A stretch of 64,000 nt of DNA, from contig ARYC01017546.1 in NCBI GenBank assembly GCA_000711775.1, forward strand, positions 1-64,000, written 5' to 3'. A program made the position numbers and the translations under genes. Shown here piece by piece: positions 43,524 through 58,450 of this stretch. Numbering within the stretch: position 1 is the first letter of the stretch; the number at the start of each line of letters is the position of its first letter. This DNA comes from Oxytricha trifallax. Its lineage: Eukaryota > Ciliophora > Spirotrichea > Sporadotrichida > Oxytrichidae. The notes under the pieces are model-generated. The model was not told the DNA's origin. It saw only the letters and a list, made by a program, of their open reading frames with translations, and made no database searches.

Positions 43524-45900
43524 TAATAATATACTATATAGATACAAAATTAATCAATTTAGAGTTTTATTTGAGATCAATTACCTTATTTACCAAACTC
43601 TTTTCGAATTAAATATTAAGAAGAAGAGCAACATTTCTTGAATTTTAAGTTTTTATTATCATTAAAAAGTTCACTAGAATATAAGTTTATATAGATAAAA
43701 ATATTATTAATTAAAGAATGAAAATATATTTTTTGTTTGATGAATTAAATTGTTTAATATAATTAGAATTATACTATAATTATTAGCATAAAAATGATTT
43801 TATTCTCCAATCTATTTATATTATTTGTTCGATCCTTTATTTCTGAGTTAAAATATACAATCACCCAATATAGTAACATTTCTTGAATATATTTATATTC
43901 TCAAAATACTTCAAACCTTATCATAATTAATTTTAATAATTTTTTCGAATTTTATATATAATTATATTCAATGCATTGCTTATATATATTAATAATTTAT
44001 ATTTAGAATTTGAATTGTTTTTATTTAGAACTTTATTTTATCAAACTATATTTTTTACCAAAAATAAATTTATTTATTACTCTTTTATTTCTTAGTATAA
44101 ATAATTTATTTTATAAATTCCGAAAAATAGTAGAATTGGCCAAAAATATAAAAAATCTAAATATTTAAAATCGTTGAGAATATATAACTGTTCTTTTACA
44201 ATTCAGTTAATAAAACAATTAAATCTTTAAACTAAACAAATTAAACTTAGGACTTATTCATTTTTGATTTGAAATCTGAAAGATTGGAGTGATTCTTTTG
44301 TTATTTTATTTATTCTAAAATTTTGGTTGGATATTAATCCTATTTTCGTCTTTTGACTATGTTATTTTAAGTTATGTATTTTTTATATATATTTATAATG
44401 CCTAGCTTCCATGAAAAAACTGATCCATGTTGCTCAACATAAATGAATTATTATATAATTTTTTTAAAATAAATTTTTAATAGATGATAGATAGTTAATA
44501 TGTTAGTAAGTATATTTATTAGAAATTTGATTATAGAAATCTTCATAGTTTCAGAATATAAAACCTGCATGATATCTTGGATAGTACTATATTTGATTTT
44601 ACATTGAGCAAATTGTTTACTTTAAGGGATATAACCATATTTTAAACATTTCATTTACATATATTTTTATTATCAAAGGTATAAGTCCCATAATTATATC
44701 GAAGAATATGCCATACTACTCTGATATAAACAGCTTTATGTTATCTCTATCAATTTATAATTAAAGTTATTTTATTTAAAACTATTTTATTTATTTTTAT
44801 TTCCCTTTTAAGGTAAAATTATTATAAATTTTCATGTTTATACTTTATTTTTCTACTTAAAAAAAACTATTAAATATTAGAGATATATTTACTTTATTAG
44901 AAATTAATAGTGAACCTATAAATTTTCTTTAAATAAACTTCTATTAATGGCATGTAAAATGCTAATATTGTTAATTTACTTATAATGACATATTATTAAA
45001 AAAGAGAGAAGTTCATTAATTAAAAATGAAAGTACAATATTATGCTTAATAATTATAAATAACTTTATAAACTTATAGATATTCAGAAAAATTAAAAATA
45101 AGCAAAGTAATAAGAAATTTTTATAATTTATCAATATATCATACATAACAAGTATATGTAATGTTTAAATTTTTAGAAGAATTTATTAAGAATTGAAATT
45201 AATATATAAAATTTATAGTCGGCGAGCTACCTCGTTCATTTTTATCCTCGCTGTCGCAAATGAAATATCTAATGTAAAGAATAAAAAAACATTAAACAAA
45301 ACAACAAAATATTATAATGAATATATGTACAGATGGTTGCATATTTGTAAAAGATATATCTTAGTCTTAATAATATAAAGCTGAATATATTAAAGATATT
45401 TAAAACAGCCTGGTGATATTATGAAAGTTGGAACATAAAATCTTTGATGTAATTATATAATTTTAATCATAGGTATTAATTATATGTAATTAATTTAAAT
45501 ATCAAAATTTCTTAAACTTGGCAGAATTAACTAATTTTTTATTGAAATTTTTCAATTAAAAGATATGTTACTATTTATGTTAAAAAAATTGAAATTTATT
45601 CATAATTTTACTTATAATAAATTATAATTAAATTACATTAAAACTAATTCCATTTTTATAGATTAATTTAAGGAATAATACTTATAAATAAAATTAAAAA
45701 ACATGAAACTAAACGATGATAGAAACTGACAAAAATTAATATGAAATAATTCAAAAAACACTAATATTATATTATCTATTATTAAATGAAATTAAAATAA
45801 AGAAAATATAAATATTGCTATAATGTGAGAAAAATTTTTTTTAAATATTTATATACATATTTTTTTGTAATCTAGATTATATAAAAATATTGACTATAAA
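43524..45900. other. AT-rich DNA without recognised genes
   Basis: Roughly 80-85% A+T, many short runs, no coding frame with convincing composition, no repeat of note. Probably germline-limited spacer. Confidence 0.5.
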
Positions 45901-45904
45901 TATT

Positions 45905-46510
45905 TACTACAAAGGGAACTACTCAAGACAGGAAACGAGATAAATCCAGGATTTTTAAAAAATTTTATTTTTAAGGAAAATGAAGTTTATCTGCTTATAA
46001 GTAAGTTGAAAAATTAAGTCTGAATCTTAAATTGAACAGAGAGCATAATAATCGACTAACCTAAAAAAAACAGGACAGGAGATTAACTACAAATTATGAA
46101 TATATCTTGAAAGTATAAGGTAAAGCTAAATAATATAATTTCTAAAATCATATTTGGCGTGTTAAAACTGATATTGCTCATGCCATATAGTATATCACTA
46201 GATATTCATTGAATGTGACTGTGCTTACCTAATTGTCAAAAATATGATAAAAATACACTCATTGAGAAAAGTGCTTCTGCTCATATTCATTGTTACAGAG
46301 CGTATTATGACGAGGTTTCCAAAGGTTTTCGCTCTTAAGCCTTAATTGTCACATTTAAATGTGGTTGCACGACTTATGGCATCCAACGACAACATCTGTA
46401 AAAGCTTTGCGACAAAAAAGCACATGAAATACATAAGATACTGCTAAAATGGATTAAATATAAAAAAACCCTTTTTTAATCACAATTCTCAAAGACAACT
46501 TAGTTAAAAA
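45905..46510 (+). CDS. Gene M: coding patch, unknown
   Basis: Plus-strand frames: YYKGNYSRQETRQIQDFQK (about 45908), QNHIWRVKTDIAHAIQYIT (46140-46200), then IEKSASAHIHCYRAYYDEV, FRSQALIVTFKCGCTTYG, RQHLQKLCDKKAHEIHKIL (46262-46450). The last stretch has four Cys and four His and a GC content above the surroundings; it could bind metal, but no known finger pattern fits. Segments are in different phases, so IESs or decay separate them. An overlapping frame at 46220-46440 is also open; I prefer the one described by composition. Confidence 0.5.
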
Positions 46511-47971
46511 ATTCAATTTTCAATTTCTTAGATGAAGTGCTTGATTTAATAAATCCTGATATATGCTAGGAAGGTGAACACAAATTAAGAAAAAAAATTA
46601 AAATTTTATAAATTATTTTCCCTCAAAATGATAAGATTAAATTATTTTTTATATTAAAGATGAAGAAAATGTTTCCTTGTTGCATATACTATTATTGAAT
46701 AATTTGAAATATTTTTAATTATTATATTTTATTCATAAACTTTAAGAGCTAATGTCAATAATACTGATATCATATTAGATTAAGAGGTAATAAGTAGAAA
46801 TCTTCTAAATTTTATTTTATATTTATGTATTTTCAACAAGTTTGTTTCTATATCATATTATATTTAGACATGATTAATCTTGCTATCTCAATGGTTGTAT
46901 TTGACTCTCTCTTAAAATAATTTTGGATATATTTGTATAATCTTTATCATTTTTTAAATATTGAATGTTTCTAATTTATTTATATAAGTTATCAATCATT
47001 ATTATCTTATAAAAAAAGCGATATAAATATTATTTTTATTTAATTTATAATTGGATGTTTTTAGCATATTTTACTTGTAATTACAAGCTTTTTCAGCTAA
47101 TGAAAACATCTTTATCATATTAAAATACATTAAATTTATTAAAAACATGCCAATTAGTACGTTTATATTGTAGAATAAAAATATATAGGTACTTAATGCA
47201 TGATAATTTATCTTTTACTTAAATTATGTGTATCTTTTATATAAATAGAATTATTTTACTTTAATTTATTTTAAATTTCATTGAAATTAACTTACTATTT
47301 CTTAAAGTAAGCTAATTTTGAATTTCCTTTCCCATTAGAACTCCAATACTAATAAGTTTATCCATTTTTTAACATATATTTACAATCAATGTCAATTTAA
47401 AGTTCATTAAAAGTAATAACTAGGAAAATTAGGGAAACTCCAATTCCCATTTTAATTTAATTATAATTATTTCTAATTATATTTTTTTTTTAAATTTAAT
47501 TTGATTATAAATTTCTAAATACTTTATTTAATTGTAAATTTACAAAAATTTTGAGTATTCTTTGAAAATTGTGATCAAAGCTTTTTATTGATAATTAATT
47601 TTGCATTTATCATTCAACAATATTAAATCCTAGTTCTATTGGTAATTAACCCACTTATAATTTTATATTAAATAATTACCTAATTTATTTATTATTTTTT
47701 ACTTGATTTGCCTTAATTAATTTTCAATTTTTAACCCTAATATATACTTTGATAAATATTGTTAAAATTAAATTTGTTAATAATTGTGATATTTATTAAA
47801 GATTTAAATATAAATCAGGGAAAATAAAATTAATTGATTTTTAATGATAATAATATATTTTTATTTTATGCATGTTTATGCCCAAATTTATTGTATTGTT
47901 TGCAATTTGAATTAAGTTTCTCTTGTTATTTAAATAATTTAATATAAATACGTACTTAATTCTATTGTTAT
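46511..47971. other. AT-rich DNA without recognised genes
   Basis: No coding frame, repeat or RNA gene recognised. Immediately upstream of gene N. Confidence 0.5.
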
Positions 47972-50900
47972 ATGAAGCAACATCAGAACCTATCATTACA
48001 CCATAGTAAGAATATACGTAATGATAAAGTATTGGTAGAAGATTAACGCATTATTCTAAATCATCACGAAGACAATAATAATGATGAACATTAAGAAGAT
48101 AGTCTGCATTGCAAACCTGGATAGACTAACACCTTAAAACCCATTAATCAAATATTTAATTAATATTGTAGAAAGAAGCAGTGTTTTCAATCTAAAATAT
48201 GAAAATAATTATAATTAAAATTATGCTTCCAATAACATCAGTGAACTAAATAAAGCATTGTAACTTTGTTTAAAAGATAAAAAAGTGTAAATTAATTACT
48301 AATTTGGATTGATTTAGCTTGAGAATTGAATAACTCAATTGTAATATAAAGTAACTATTTATTTTTTCATTAATTTATCTAATATGATAAGAAACTTTAT
48401 TTCGAGCAGTTAAGTTTGTGTCAATAAGCTTAATCATGACTTGGAAAACAAAACTACCATTCAGTTTTATGATAAGCTTCAATGCTAATTTAGCAGTAAA
48501 TGGAAAATAAATCAGATTATAATAAAGTCATTTTTTAGAATCAACTAAATATATAAGTCAAATAGGGTTTTATATTATTATAATTCTTTTAAATTTATGC
48601 CAACAATTGATTTTAATCAAATTAAAGAATAATTTAGAAGGTTCTTGATTAAAATTAGTTATAACAAACACTTTTTAATGTACCATTTACAATTTAACTC
48701 CTAGTTTAAGCAACAATTTAATTGCTCTTACTTATAATATATTTAAGATACATATTTGCAATTAATTTCAATTTATTGAATTATAATGTTAATAATTAGG
48801 ATGTCTTTTGTACTTGAATCTTTGCAAATTTCTCCACAATCACACCAAATTTATTCAGTAATCCTACAGCTTTTACTTTGAAATAAAGCTAAAAATGTAT
48901 ATAAACAATTGTTACACCCATTTAACAGAGTTTCCTTGAAGTAGCACAATCATCCTAGCTCATATTTGCTATAACATTTTTTATTAAGAGTGAGTTTATA
49001 TGGAAAATGCTGGACTTATTCTTCTTACACTAACAACTACCAACAATATAGTAGCACAAAAAACTGCTAACAATATGAAAGCCAAATTTAAATATTTCAA
49101 TACAAACCTTCAAGATCATCGCAGGTCTATTTTAGATGTTGAGCAGAATTATAATTTATTTTTACTTAATCATCTTCATCTATTTAGATTTGGAATATTC
49201 GTTTCCTATTTAGAACCTGTTAACATTTGCTCGGTGAGATTTGATTAATACACCTAATATTTTTGACATTTTAATAACTTAACATTCATCTCGTCAACAA
49301 TAATAAAGTAGATTAGTAAATAAATTAATTCAAATACTATAATGAAATGATGAGTAATATCATAAATTGATTTGATTAAAAATAAGATAATAATCATCCA
49401 CCTAAAATTCTCAATAGGATATTTCCACTGTATAGAAGCTAGAAGATTTATTTTTTAAAACCCTTCAAGGCTTCATACTTTCTTAATTAGAATAAGTTAA
49501 ACATATTCAAATACTAAGTGGAAATTTTACGATATCTTTAATATGATAATGCCGATTTTTTTAAGAAAGTTTTTCATTTGAATTCTAGAATAATTTAAGC
49601 AATAAATAAAGAACTAACTTAAATTGATAGGCTTTTGATAATAGAATCCCCTACTCTCAATTAGTTCTACTAATCAATGTTAAATCTAATATTAAAAACA
49701 GAATAAATTTATATTTTAAATTATATTTATGTTAAAAAAAATTTCAGAATTCAAAGTGGTCTGCTGATAACTTAAATATATATCTTTTGATAGTATTAAG
49801 GAACAAATTGAAAATTTCCCCAGAAATTTGTAAACTCTATATAAATTACAAATAATAGTTTATAAATAATTATTTCAAACAATCTAAAATATTGTACTTT
49901 TATTTTAATTATGCTTAATACTTACAACTATAATTTCAATGATTTAGCAATCGATAGAAACATAAAAATCAGTCATTATCTCCTCTGTTATTAACTTGCA
50001 TTAAGTATAATAAATCTGTCTCAAAAACAAACATTCTTTCCAAAACCATCTTTGATGAAGAAAGAATGTAATTAGTTTAAGCGAAAAAAAAGGAGTATAA
50101 GATCTAGACTCTAAAAGAAAACATTTTTGTTTTGAAGAAAGTAGTTGTCGATTTATACACCACCAGATACTAGAATAAATATAACTTAGGTTAAATGAGC
50201 CTATCTCAAAGATTAATTGGATTCTAAAATTAACTTAAAGCTTTATCATCAGTTAATATTATTAAATTGTTAACATTTTGATTAAAAATCGTAATAATTT
50301 GTATTTTTTATAACTATTCAAAATTAAATTTATAATTTCAATATGAATTATATTAATCATTACTGCTATTACATTAATTTCACAAGGATGTCTTGAATAT
50401 GATTATTAATAACTTGTAAAGTTTTAATTTACTTGTTGAATTTTTCATTACTTCAATATTTATTTCACTTGATTTTAATTTAAAAAGCGAAAATAAGTGT
50501 GTTTTGTCGATATTTTCCAAGTTTAAAGCTCCATTAACAAGCATTTTTCCGCTTGTATGAGATAGTAATCCATATTTTTTTATTTATCTACCAGATCTGA
50601 ACGAATGAGCACTTCAAGATAATTGTGTAGTCTGCATTACGCTTTTCTCATTAGACTTGACCTACAAGAAGAATAATAAACTGAAGAGAAAGAATTGCAA
50701 GGGAATCAATCTTAATTGTCATATAAGACTTTAGCTTACTCAAACCCTTTAAAGTTCATTAACCCTAAAAAGCAACGCACAAAATATAGTTTAATATAAT
50801 TTTATGATATAAATTTAAAAAAATTAAATTACTATAATATAAGTAAATCCAATGAATAAACGTGAAGTGATGAAGCTGTGTTAAAAGGATTTAAATAGAA

Positions 50901-52940
50901 TGATGAGAAGAGAACATAAGAATGAAAGATTAGTTTCATTCTATGAATGGTAATATGATGAATTCTTAAACTGCAAATAGTTTGAATGCTTGTTCGCTCA
51001 ATTCCTATGAAAAATGACACTAATATTGATGAAAAAATAAGAAAGTAATCAAGGTAGGACTAGTTTTAAAAATTTTTTTAAAAAACTCGATTTTAATGAT
51101 TTAAAAACATAACAATTAACAAACATTTTATATTTTCAATTGATTTATGCCTAATGAATTTATTTTGATAAATCAATACGCTATAATACACTTCTTTCAA
51201 TAGTTAATTGCTAAGTATTTCAAGCTAGTACTAAATTCAAATGGTTAGATTAAAGGAAGTGGAATGTACGCACTACAGTTGACTTTTTACCTTAATAATT
51301 ATCCTCTCTTATTTTACTTTTATCTTATTTAGAATAAAATTAAGATCTCTTATAATATAGTATTTTAGTTATAATATTTGTCTGTAATTGATGTTATTAT
51401 TATTATTATATGTGATTTAACTTTGAAATTATTATATGTGACTTAACTTTGAAAATTATATCTAATCATAATAATTAATGTAAAATTTAACACATCCAAG
51501 AATATCACTTTGCTTATTGGCTCAAAACCAAATAACACTAAGCAAGATGGATCAAAGCAAGAAATTTAAGCTTCATGTTATATTCAATTCTTATGACTGT
51601 TTCCCTTACCAATCATAATCATGATGCTTATCTAGTAGATTATTCATATTGTTTATTAAAGCAAGGAAATTAGATGGCATAGTTTTTCTCATATAAATAT
51701 TCTGAGCATGTATGTTTTTTTATAAAAGATGCTAATAGAATGCTAATTTATCAAAAGAAGAGTAGAATCCAATACTCTTTTGAATAAAAACCAAATTCAT
51801 TTAAATTAGGTTGATTACACAAATGACTTAAAGCAATTTTGACAATAGCTTAGCAAGAATATGCATAAAACTAAAAGATTATGTTTGTTCAATAAGTACA
51901 TCATAATATTCCCTTATTTCTAGAGTCTAAACACTGCAAAAATCCTTTACATTTAACTTTAGTCATTCTTGTCATGCAAGTAGCTTCCGAATAAAGGCAC
52001 TTAACTATCTTAACACTGAAGCAAATGCGATTGAGGAAGAGAGCAATAAAGGAATTTAAGCTAAACTATGGAAAGTAGTTTGGATTGCTGAGGAAAACTC
52101 AAACTTCAATTTTCGTAAATCAATTTTAATAAATGCAAATAACCGTAGTTTAAAAATGAAATAAGCAAAATAATAAAATAAGTTTAACAGTGTTCATTAA
52201 CTAACACTGGGAATACTAAAGTAAATATTTTTAAAGCCTGAGATTAAGATAGTGCTAAACAAGATTTTGAAGTATTTTGGAGTAAAAGCGAGGAAACAGG
52301 CACTAGTTATAGAATCGTTGTGAAGATTTCTGATTAAAAAAAAGGAAAGTTAATTATAGTGCAGACTAATTTTAATAATTTATAAAAGATGTGATATTAA
52401 ATTCCTTGTAATGAATTAAAATTACTGTTAATTTAAGAATATAATTATAAAAACAATCAAACTAAACTGACGTTGAATGTTAAAATACAGCAAATGATCT
52501 ATTATTGGGACAAAAATAAATCTTTATAAGCTGTTATTTATACTAATTTAAAATAAAGCATTATAGGATTGACAATATTTAAGCAGTAAAATTTATTTGA
52601 ATTTAAAGAATTATATTTTTAATTTAAAATTCAATTTACAATAATAAATATGCATTAATCATTTTTTACATATAATCAAATTAAAAGATGTTAGTTATTG
52701 ATAATTTTACAATAAATATAGAGTTAGGAGTTTAAACTTAAAGAAATAACATTAAAATATATAACAACTTTAATAGACGTTTTAATATAAATGATGAAAA
52801 TAGTCAAGCCCAATTCACTTAGAAAGTGAGTTGTTGTAGATCAGGAGAATATAGTTTAATTCAATTAGTCTTTTATGAAAGGCTATAGTACATTTTAATA
52901 TCTAATGTACTCAATTATAAATCTGCAAGCAACCAAACTT
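47972..52940 (+). CDS. Gene N: long interrupted gene with Cys-rich segments, unknown
   Basis: Start ATG 47972 (MKQHQNLSLHHSKNIRNDK), open to about 48160 (NHHEDNNNDEHQEDSLHCKP). Further plus-strand coding segments: 48400-48720, about 48980-49140 (YSSYTNNYQQYSSTKNC), 50030-50220 (FDEERMQLVQAKKKEYKI, FVLKKVVVDLYTTRYQNKY), 50600-50780 (LQDNCVVCITLFSLDLTYKK, KNCKGINLNCH, a possible zinc site), 51960-52180 (LNYLNTEANAIEEESNKG, LWKVVWIAEENSN), 52240-52400 (FEVFWSKSEETGTSYRIVV), 52430-52560 and 52740-52900. They lie in different phases, separated by AT-rich inserts of 100-1000 bp. It may be more than one gene; order and phase suggest one. No family recognised. Confidence 0.55.
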
Positions 52941-52944
52941 ATTG

Positions 52945-55538
52945 TTAAAGCTGGGTCAGGGTGCTATTTAGTTTATGTATTTGTGATATCACCAGTTCAA
53001 TCCAGATGATGTGAGCCTGGTTGTTGTAATTGTTGGTGATGGTCTTCATGTGGTGCTCCCACTTGTAGATCTTAGAGTTGATCTTTATTGTATGGAGTGT
53101 TGCTTTTCGTGATTCCATGATGTTTTCACAAGTTGTGAAGAATCTCCTGTTCCTGATCCACTCATAAAAATTGCAGATCCTGACAAGCCTATCTTTGTTC
53201 ATCATAATGTAATTTGTTGCTTTTTTACGATTCCATTTCTATACTAACAGATTTTAAGTACTAATTCATTTATTTTTAGTAAATTAAATTAGACATTTTC
53301 TTAGATGATATCCCGAATAAATTATGGCTAAACCGCATAAATGTTGATTCTTTTAACAGCGAATCTCTTGTTTTGATGACACCCTGCATCTGCCACAGGA
53401 GATTAACTCCTGCCTAAGTTGTTTATGAATTATATTTTTATTATGTAATATATGTTATATTTACTTAAAAATTAATTTAAATAATTAAATTTCTAATAAA
53501 AATAATTCAAATATTGATAAATATCTTTACATTCTCAGACATCTTGCAAACTTTAATGCTAGAAAGTTTATACGAGGACTATGTCTAGGTGATGATGGGC
53601 ACTCATTTACAAATTCAAAGAATGCTAGAATCTATGCATAAATTTACAGCTAAGTTGATCTCTAAACTTTCGGTAATCGATGTAAATGTCATTAGACATG
53701 CAAAAAGATCCAAATCTAAAGTGGGAATATTACAGTAATCAAGTAGGACGGCTTGAGAAAATCATCATGATAACTCATTTGATTTGAAGTAGATCACTGC
53801 TTTCACTATTCTGTTCATTTTATCACTTGTAACGGTAGCATACTAACATAGAGAATTAGGGATGTTTTTGTAATATCATCTCCTATTATAAAAAAGAGAC
53901 TGGAGTACGCATTCTTATTCTCATTCATAAGGTTCATTCCTTTTCACAGCTAGTTTCTTAATAAAAGATTCTATAAAATTTAAAGATATTCTCTTTCAAT
54001 CCCTTGGTAGTGCTTGATAGCTTAAATACTAAAAAGGGTTGTCAAGAAGTCTTTCCTATTCTTTAATACATTTTAATTCTATTTCAAAGAATTAGATTTT
54101 AATTTTTAAGTAAGTCATCATTGATAATCAAATTATAGATATTCTATAATTTTTATAATATACACATTTTAGTTGTCGAGCTAACTCTAAAAAATATATT
54201 TGCGTTAGCTCGTCAGTTATTATGAGCATTAATTTAAGCTATGTCAACTTTAATTTATAAAAACTTATATATTTTATAACTATATTTATTCAATCTGATT
54301 AGTGTCGACATTATGAAAATTATAATTAATGGTTTTTTAAAACCTATTTTACTTAAAACTTAAGAATCTAATTAAAAAAACTATTTATGTAAAATATCAT
54401 TTATTTTAATAATAATAATTTTATTATGTATAGAATAAAACAAACATTAAAATATAAAAATTGAATAACAGTATGTAACTTTTATGTTTTTTAACTTTGA
54501 TTATTTACACATTCTTTAGTAAGTAAAAGTAATTTCTCAATTAATTGACTAATGACAAAGGATGTAAAATTATTATCTTAGAATTATAGATTAACAAAGT
54601 TTTACTTCTCTTAGTTTCAACTCCCTTTGATTTTAGATAAGTTTTCTAGAAATTGGAGGTATTATCAGCGAATATATATTTATCTATATATCCTCCAAGA
54701 ATACAATCCATAGTGTTCTTACAATATAAAATATGAGACATTATCTATTTACCAATCAATTGATATTACTGTTGGCTCTACCAATTCAATAATTAATTCA
54801 CAGAGACCTGTATAAAATTCTGTTGGATATTTTTATTGCTCTTTGAACTGAGACGAATTTGAAAATGAAATAGGTATCACTTGACAAAAATTGATACTTT
54901 TCAAATGCTAATTTAATGTAAAATTATCTAGAGTCTTTCTCTTAGTTTACCTCTTTAGAAAATATGAAAAACCACTGATTTAGTACCTGTTTTTAATAAT
55001 AAAAGAAGGAGAAATCCTTTGTATTATTTTTGTAATTAAATTTTGGTATCTAGGCTGTACATCTAGAAATTTGATTCTGAGTTTCCTTGAACCTACCAAA
55101 TACTTGAGGTTGAAATTTTAACATTTAGTACTTTTATTAAGTTCTCACATCTATCCTTGAGTGCTAATGTCAGATTTTAGTGTTCTCTCTATCTTATCCA
55201 TACACATCTCCTAATGTTTGGGAGTATTCTTCAAGAAAATAAGCGACCGACGGAGGTAGGGAATAAGATTCTTTTGTCGTTACCTCCAATTATTATTCAA
55301 ATCATCATTCTCAAATATAGTCTCTACAACCTTGTTGATCAGTGTACGTCTTACCCTCTAACATTCATATTATCAGAAGTTATTGAAGCCTAAAGTTAAA
55401 GACAACAATCTCAGCCCAGATTGGGGCGCTTGAGGTGACTTGAATATTGAGAAGCTTCATTTTCTAGGCCAAGATGTTCAGTATATTGTGAGAGGAAGCT
55501 ATGTTTATTTTGGAGACTTGATTATCTGGGCTCAACAT
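52945..55538 (-). CDS. Gene R: interrupted minus-strand gene, unknown
   Basis: Start ATG 55538 (MLSPDNQVSKINIASSHNIL), open to LNIQVTSSAPIWAEIVVF; then RRTLINKVVETIFENDD, NWRQRQKNLIPYLRRSLIF (55360-55170), a frame from about 55128 to 54722 of about 135 codons without TGA (YLVGSRKLRIKFLDVQP, EFYTGLCELIIELVEPT), CILGGYIDKYIFADNTSNF (54720-54480), NMNLMNENKNAYSSLFF-type sequence (about 53950), LDLDLFACLMTFTSITESL (53700-53640), LISCGRCRVSSKQEIRC (53420-53350) and NFYEWIRNRRFFTTCENIM (53205-52945). GC is 35-42% in these parts. Phase changes between segments show several IESs. The last piece may be a separate gene. No domain recognised. Confidence 0.55.
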
Positions 55539-55990
55539 ATAGCTTTCGGTTGATGCAGAAATAATAATAATTCAGGTACAGGCATATTATTATATTTAAA
55601 TTTAACCAAATATCTCTTTAAAAGTTGGCTGCTATCAATGGCATATTAACACAATAAAATTAAATAGTTATAATATACTAATTTTAACATAAAGATAAAA
55701 TATATTAATAATATTAAAAATGCAATATTTATTTGAAATTATACCTCAGATTAACCCAAAAATAACTATTGGGGCTTTATCATATTTTTTTTTTACTATA
55801 TATAAACATGATTTAATCTTTCAAAAATTATATTCTTATATATTATTATAACATTTATAATATTTACAGAATTATGATTTAAAATAAATATAAATGCTGA
55901 TTCTTTTATTAAATATATTGATTATTTATTCATTACTTGTCCGTACTTGATAATTTTAAATATTAAATATTTAATAACTTGATTTTAATT

Positions 55991-57140
55991 ATGTGCATTT
56001 CCCAAATTAAAATAATTCCAACTCATTATTTTTGCAAAGCAGCTAACACCCAACAACTACTAGTGGGACACATAGGATTACTCAATTCAGTTAGAGAGTA
56101 AGGAGGTGGCATTTTAATATTATGTAGACACCTCATTAATCATCGACGGTAATTCAATGATATTAAAGAAGTTTAAGATGATCGATCAGGATGCACTTTG
56201 ATCCTAGTGGTGTTTGATAAGTGTTAGCTGGGTAATGAAGTAAATTTACAATAAGCAATTGTAAGCAAAACAAAATTAGCAAATACTCTTGATGAACTTT
56301 TTCATGGTAGGACTTGAGGAAGGGAGAGGAATAAAACAATGTTATTGAGAAAGCATTTAAGTCAAGGGAATCAGCACAATCAGAAAAAGTTATAATAAGG
56401 TTGAAACCATTTTTAATTATATATAAGGATAATTTTGAAAATCTAATATAATAGCCTTATTCAAATAATTACATTCGTAAATTATGGTTGCGATTTTACA
56501 TATTTCAATAAATTTGTTAACATTAAGAAAGAATGTATATATTTAACTATAATTTAAAGTTGTTAATAATGAGGTTAATCGTATAAATTAACCTGTTTAA
56601 TGCTTAAACCATCATATCTCTTTAAATATACTGGAATCAGAGAGCAATCCTACTGTCAAGCTAATTAAATGCCTGTCAAAATGGTCTCAACAACACCAAT
56701 GAAGAACAATAGTATTCAATCTATTTTAAAGATAATCATTTTGTTAGACAAATCAGATCAGAACTATATATCATTATAATCATAGTTATTTATTTTAAAA
56801 CTATTCCAAGTTAGATTATTTTTATATAATTTTGCCAATATATTAAAGAAAATAATGATGAATAAGTAGCAATCATCGTTTATAAAGTTAGCTAAAAAAC
56901 TTCACTACTTGAGTAACTGGTTGAAATCGAATAAAACAAATTAAATCTGATAATTTGATGCATTAAAATATTGCTTAACAATGATGATTGTAATAAACAG
57001 ATTTTTAGTTTTTATAGAAAAAAATTAAAATTAATAAAATTTAATTTTGGACACTTAGGAGATGTTTCCAAGAAATATTTTGATGAGCTCCAATTAATTA
57101 ATAATCTTTGCTTGGCATAATTTGCAAGAGTTTAACATAT
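55991..57140 (+). CDS. Gene S: interrupted gene, unknown
   Basis: Start ATG 55991 (MCISQIKIIPTHYFCKAANT), open for 109 codons to TGA 56318 through LLVGHIGLLNSVREQGGGIL and CTLILVVFDKCQLGNEVN. After AT-rich DNA the plus strand is coding again at 56855-57130 (VAIIVYKVSQKTSLLEQLV, LLNNDDCNKQIFSFYRKK, FGHLGDVSKKYFDELQL), with one in-frame TGA at about 56956 that an IES would remove. The second part has ARM/HEAT-like helical periodicity. Family not recognised. Confidence 0.58.
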
Positions 57141-57439
57141 TTTATAATCATAGTTGTATTTACAGTATTTAGCTTCAATCAAATTCAGAAGTTCTTGTGA
57201 TCTTTTTATCAGTTATAAGTTCCTTATCCTTTGATGTAGACTTTTGCTTAATAAACTTAATTTGTTTATTTTTATATGTAAGATTATTGGTATCAATATT
57301 ATATAAAACTTTATGTTATTATATTATTGATTATTTTCCTTAAATGAATGTAACAAAATATATAATTACAAGTGAGTGTAAATTATTTAATTATCAAAAT
57401 TACTCAATAAAAATGATATTAGCAATTATTTAATTTAAT

Positions 57440-58450
57440 TATGCACTTCTGTCAAAGTTATTCTCCTTTTTTAGTAATTTCATCTTAGTGAACAGTTTTT
57501 GTGTTCATGATAATTATCTTATTGAAGATTTGGTGCTTTTGCATTTCTCTTAAATGCAATCATTTATGAATATTGAAATGCTCCCATGGTTTTAATATAT
57601 AGTAGAAGCATAATATTTTAAAAGCTTCTGTATATTCACCATTCATTCTGTTTACTAGTGAATTTACCTTAAAAGAATAGATATAATAAGAGAGTAAGGG
57701 TGGAAAGATATTATATTTATAAACTTCTCCTTTTTGAGCTCATGATACTCGTCACTGATTTGCTCAAGATTTGATCATGGAATTGATACAAACTGCTATC
57801 TTCAGAACAGTAGTTGAATTTCTTTATCTTTAGAAGTGACTTATATCACTGTCTCCGATCTATCTTTGCTGTTACTAATGTCCTTTTTTTCTCCAAAATT
57901 CAGCCATTTTGTATAAATGTCTATTTCAAATGAACTAGAGTATAGATTTAGCAGGGATGTTCATTATGATGCACCACTCTCTTCAAAAGACACTAGTTCA
58001 CGACGGTGGAATTTTCGATTCAGACATATTCCCTGGGAAATGAGATATTGTATCATCATCCTGCCTTTATCTTATCTTTTTGTATTTTTTAAGACGAAAT
58101 TCCATTTTTCTAATTTTATTGTGATTGGTTAAATGTCTATTATGCATAATCCTAGTAATGTTTTCCTCTATAGAGATTTTATTTTCCACTAATGTTGGTA
58201 TAATTTCCTTTTAGCTTCAGTGGAGTAACCTAGTTGATTTTCCATTAGCATCATAGTAATTCTTTAAAGATAGAATCTTTTTCTATAAAAGCTGAAATTT
58301 ATTCTTGAAGCTCTTATTTTATGACTCAAAATTCACTGGCATCTCGCTCAATGGTGTTGTTATCTATTCACTTAAAAGAAACCAGTAGAGGATGCAGTTA
58401 TTACTGAAGTTAACTCATGCTTTATCCCTATTTAAACACAAAGAATGCAA
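57440..58450 (-). CDS. Gene T: interrupted minus-strand gene, unknown
   Basis: From about 58450 the minus strand reads PVNFESQNKSFKNKFQLLQ, LSLKNYYDANGKSTRLLH, then (same phase past one TGA at 58217) KEIIPTLVENKISIEENIT, NKIRKMEFRLKKYKKIR and DDDTISHFPGNMSESKIPPS ending in TGA at about 57992. Further MDS-like stretches follow: MAEFWRKKGHQQQQRQIG (ATG at about 57906), NLEQISDEYHELKKEKFI, NRMNGEYTEAFKILCFYYI, REMQKHQIFNKIIIMNTK. Two adjacent genes rather than one are possible, given the TGA at 57992 and the new ATG at 57906. No domain recognised. Confidence 0.55.

Noticed and set aside
57917-58132. Plus-strand frame MSISNELEYRFSRDVH...
   Set aside because: The minus strand over the same bases continues a longer charged frame (gene T) with TGA at its end; the plus reading ends in hydrophobic AT-derived residues.
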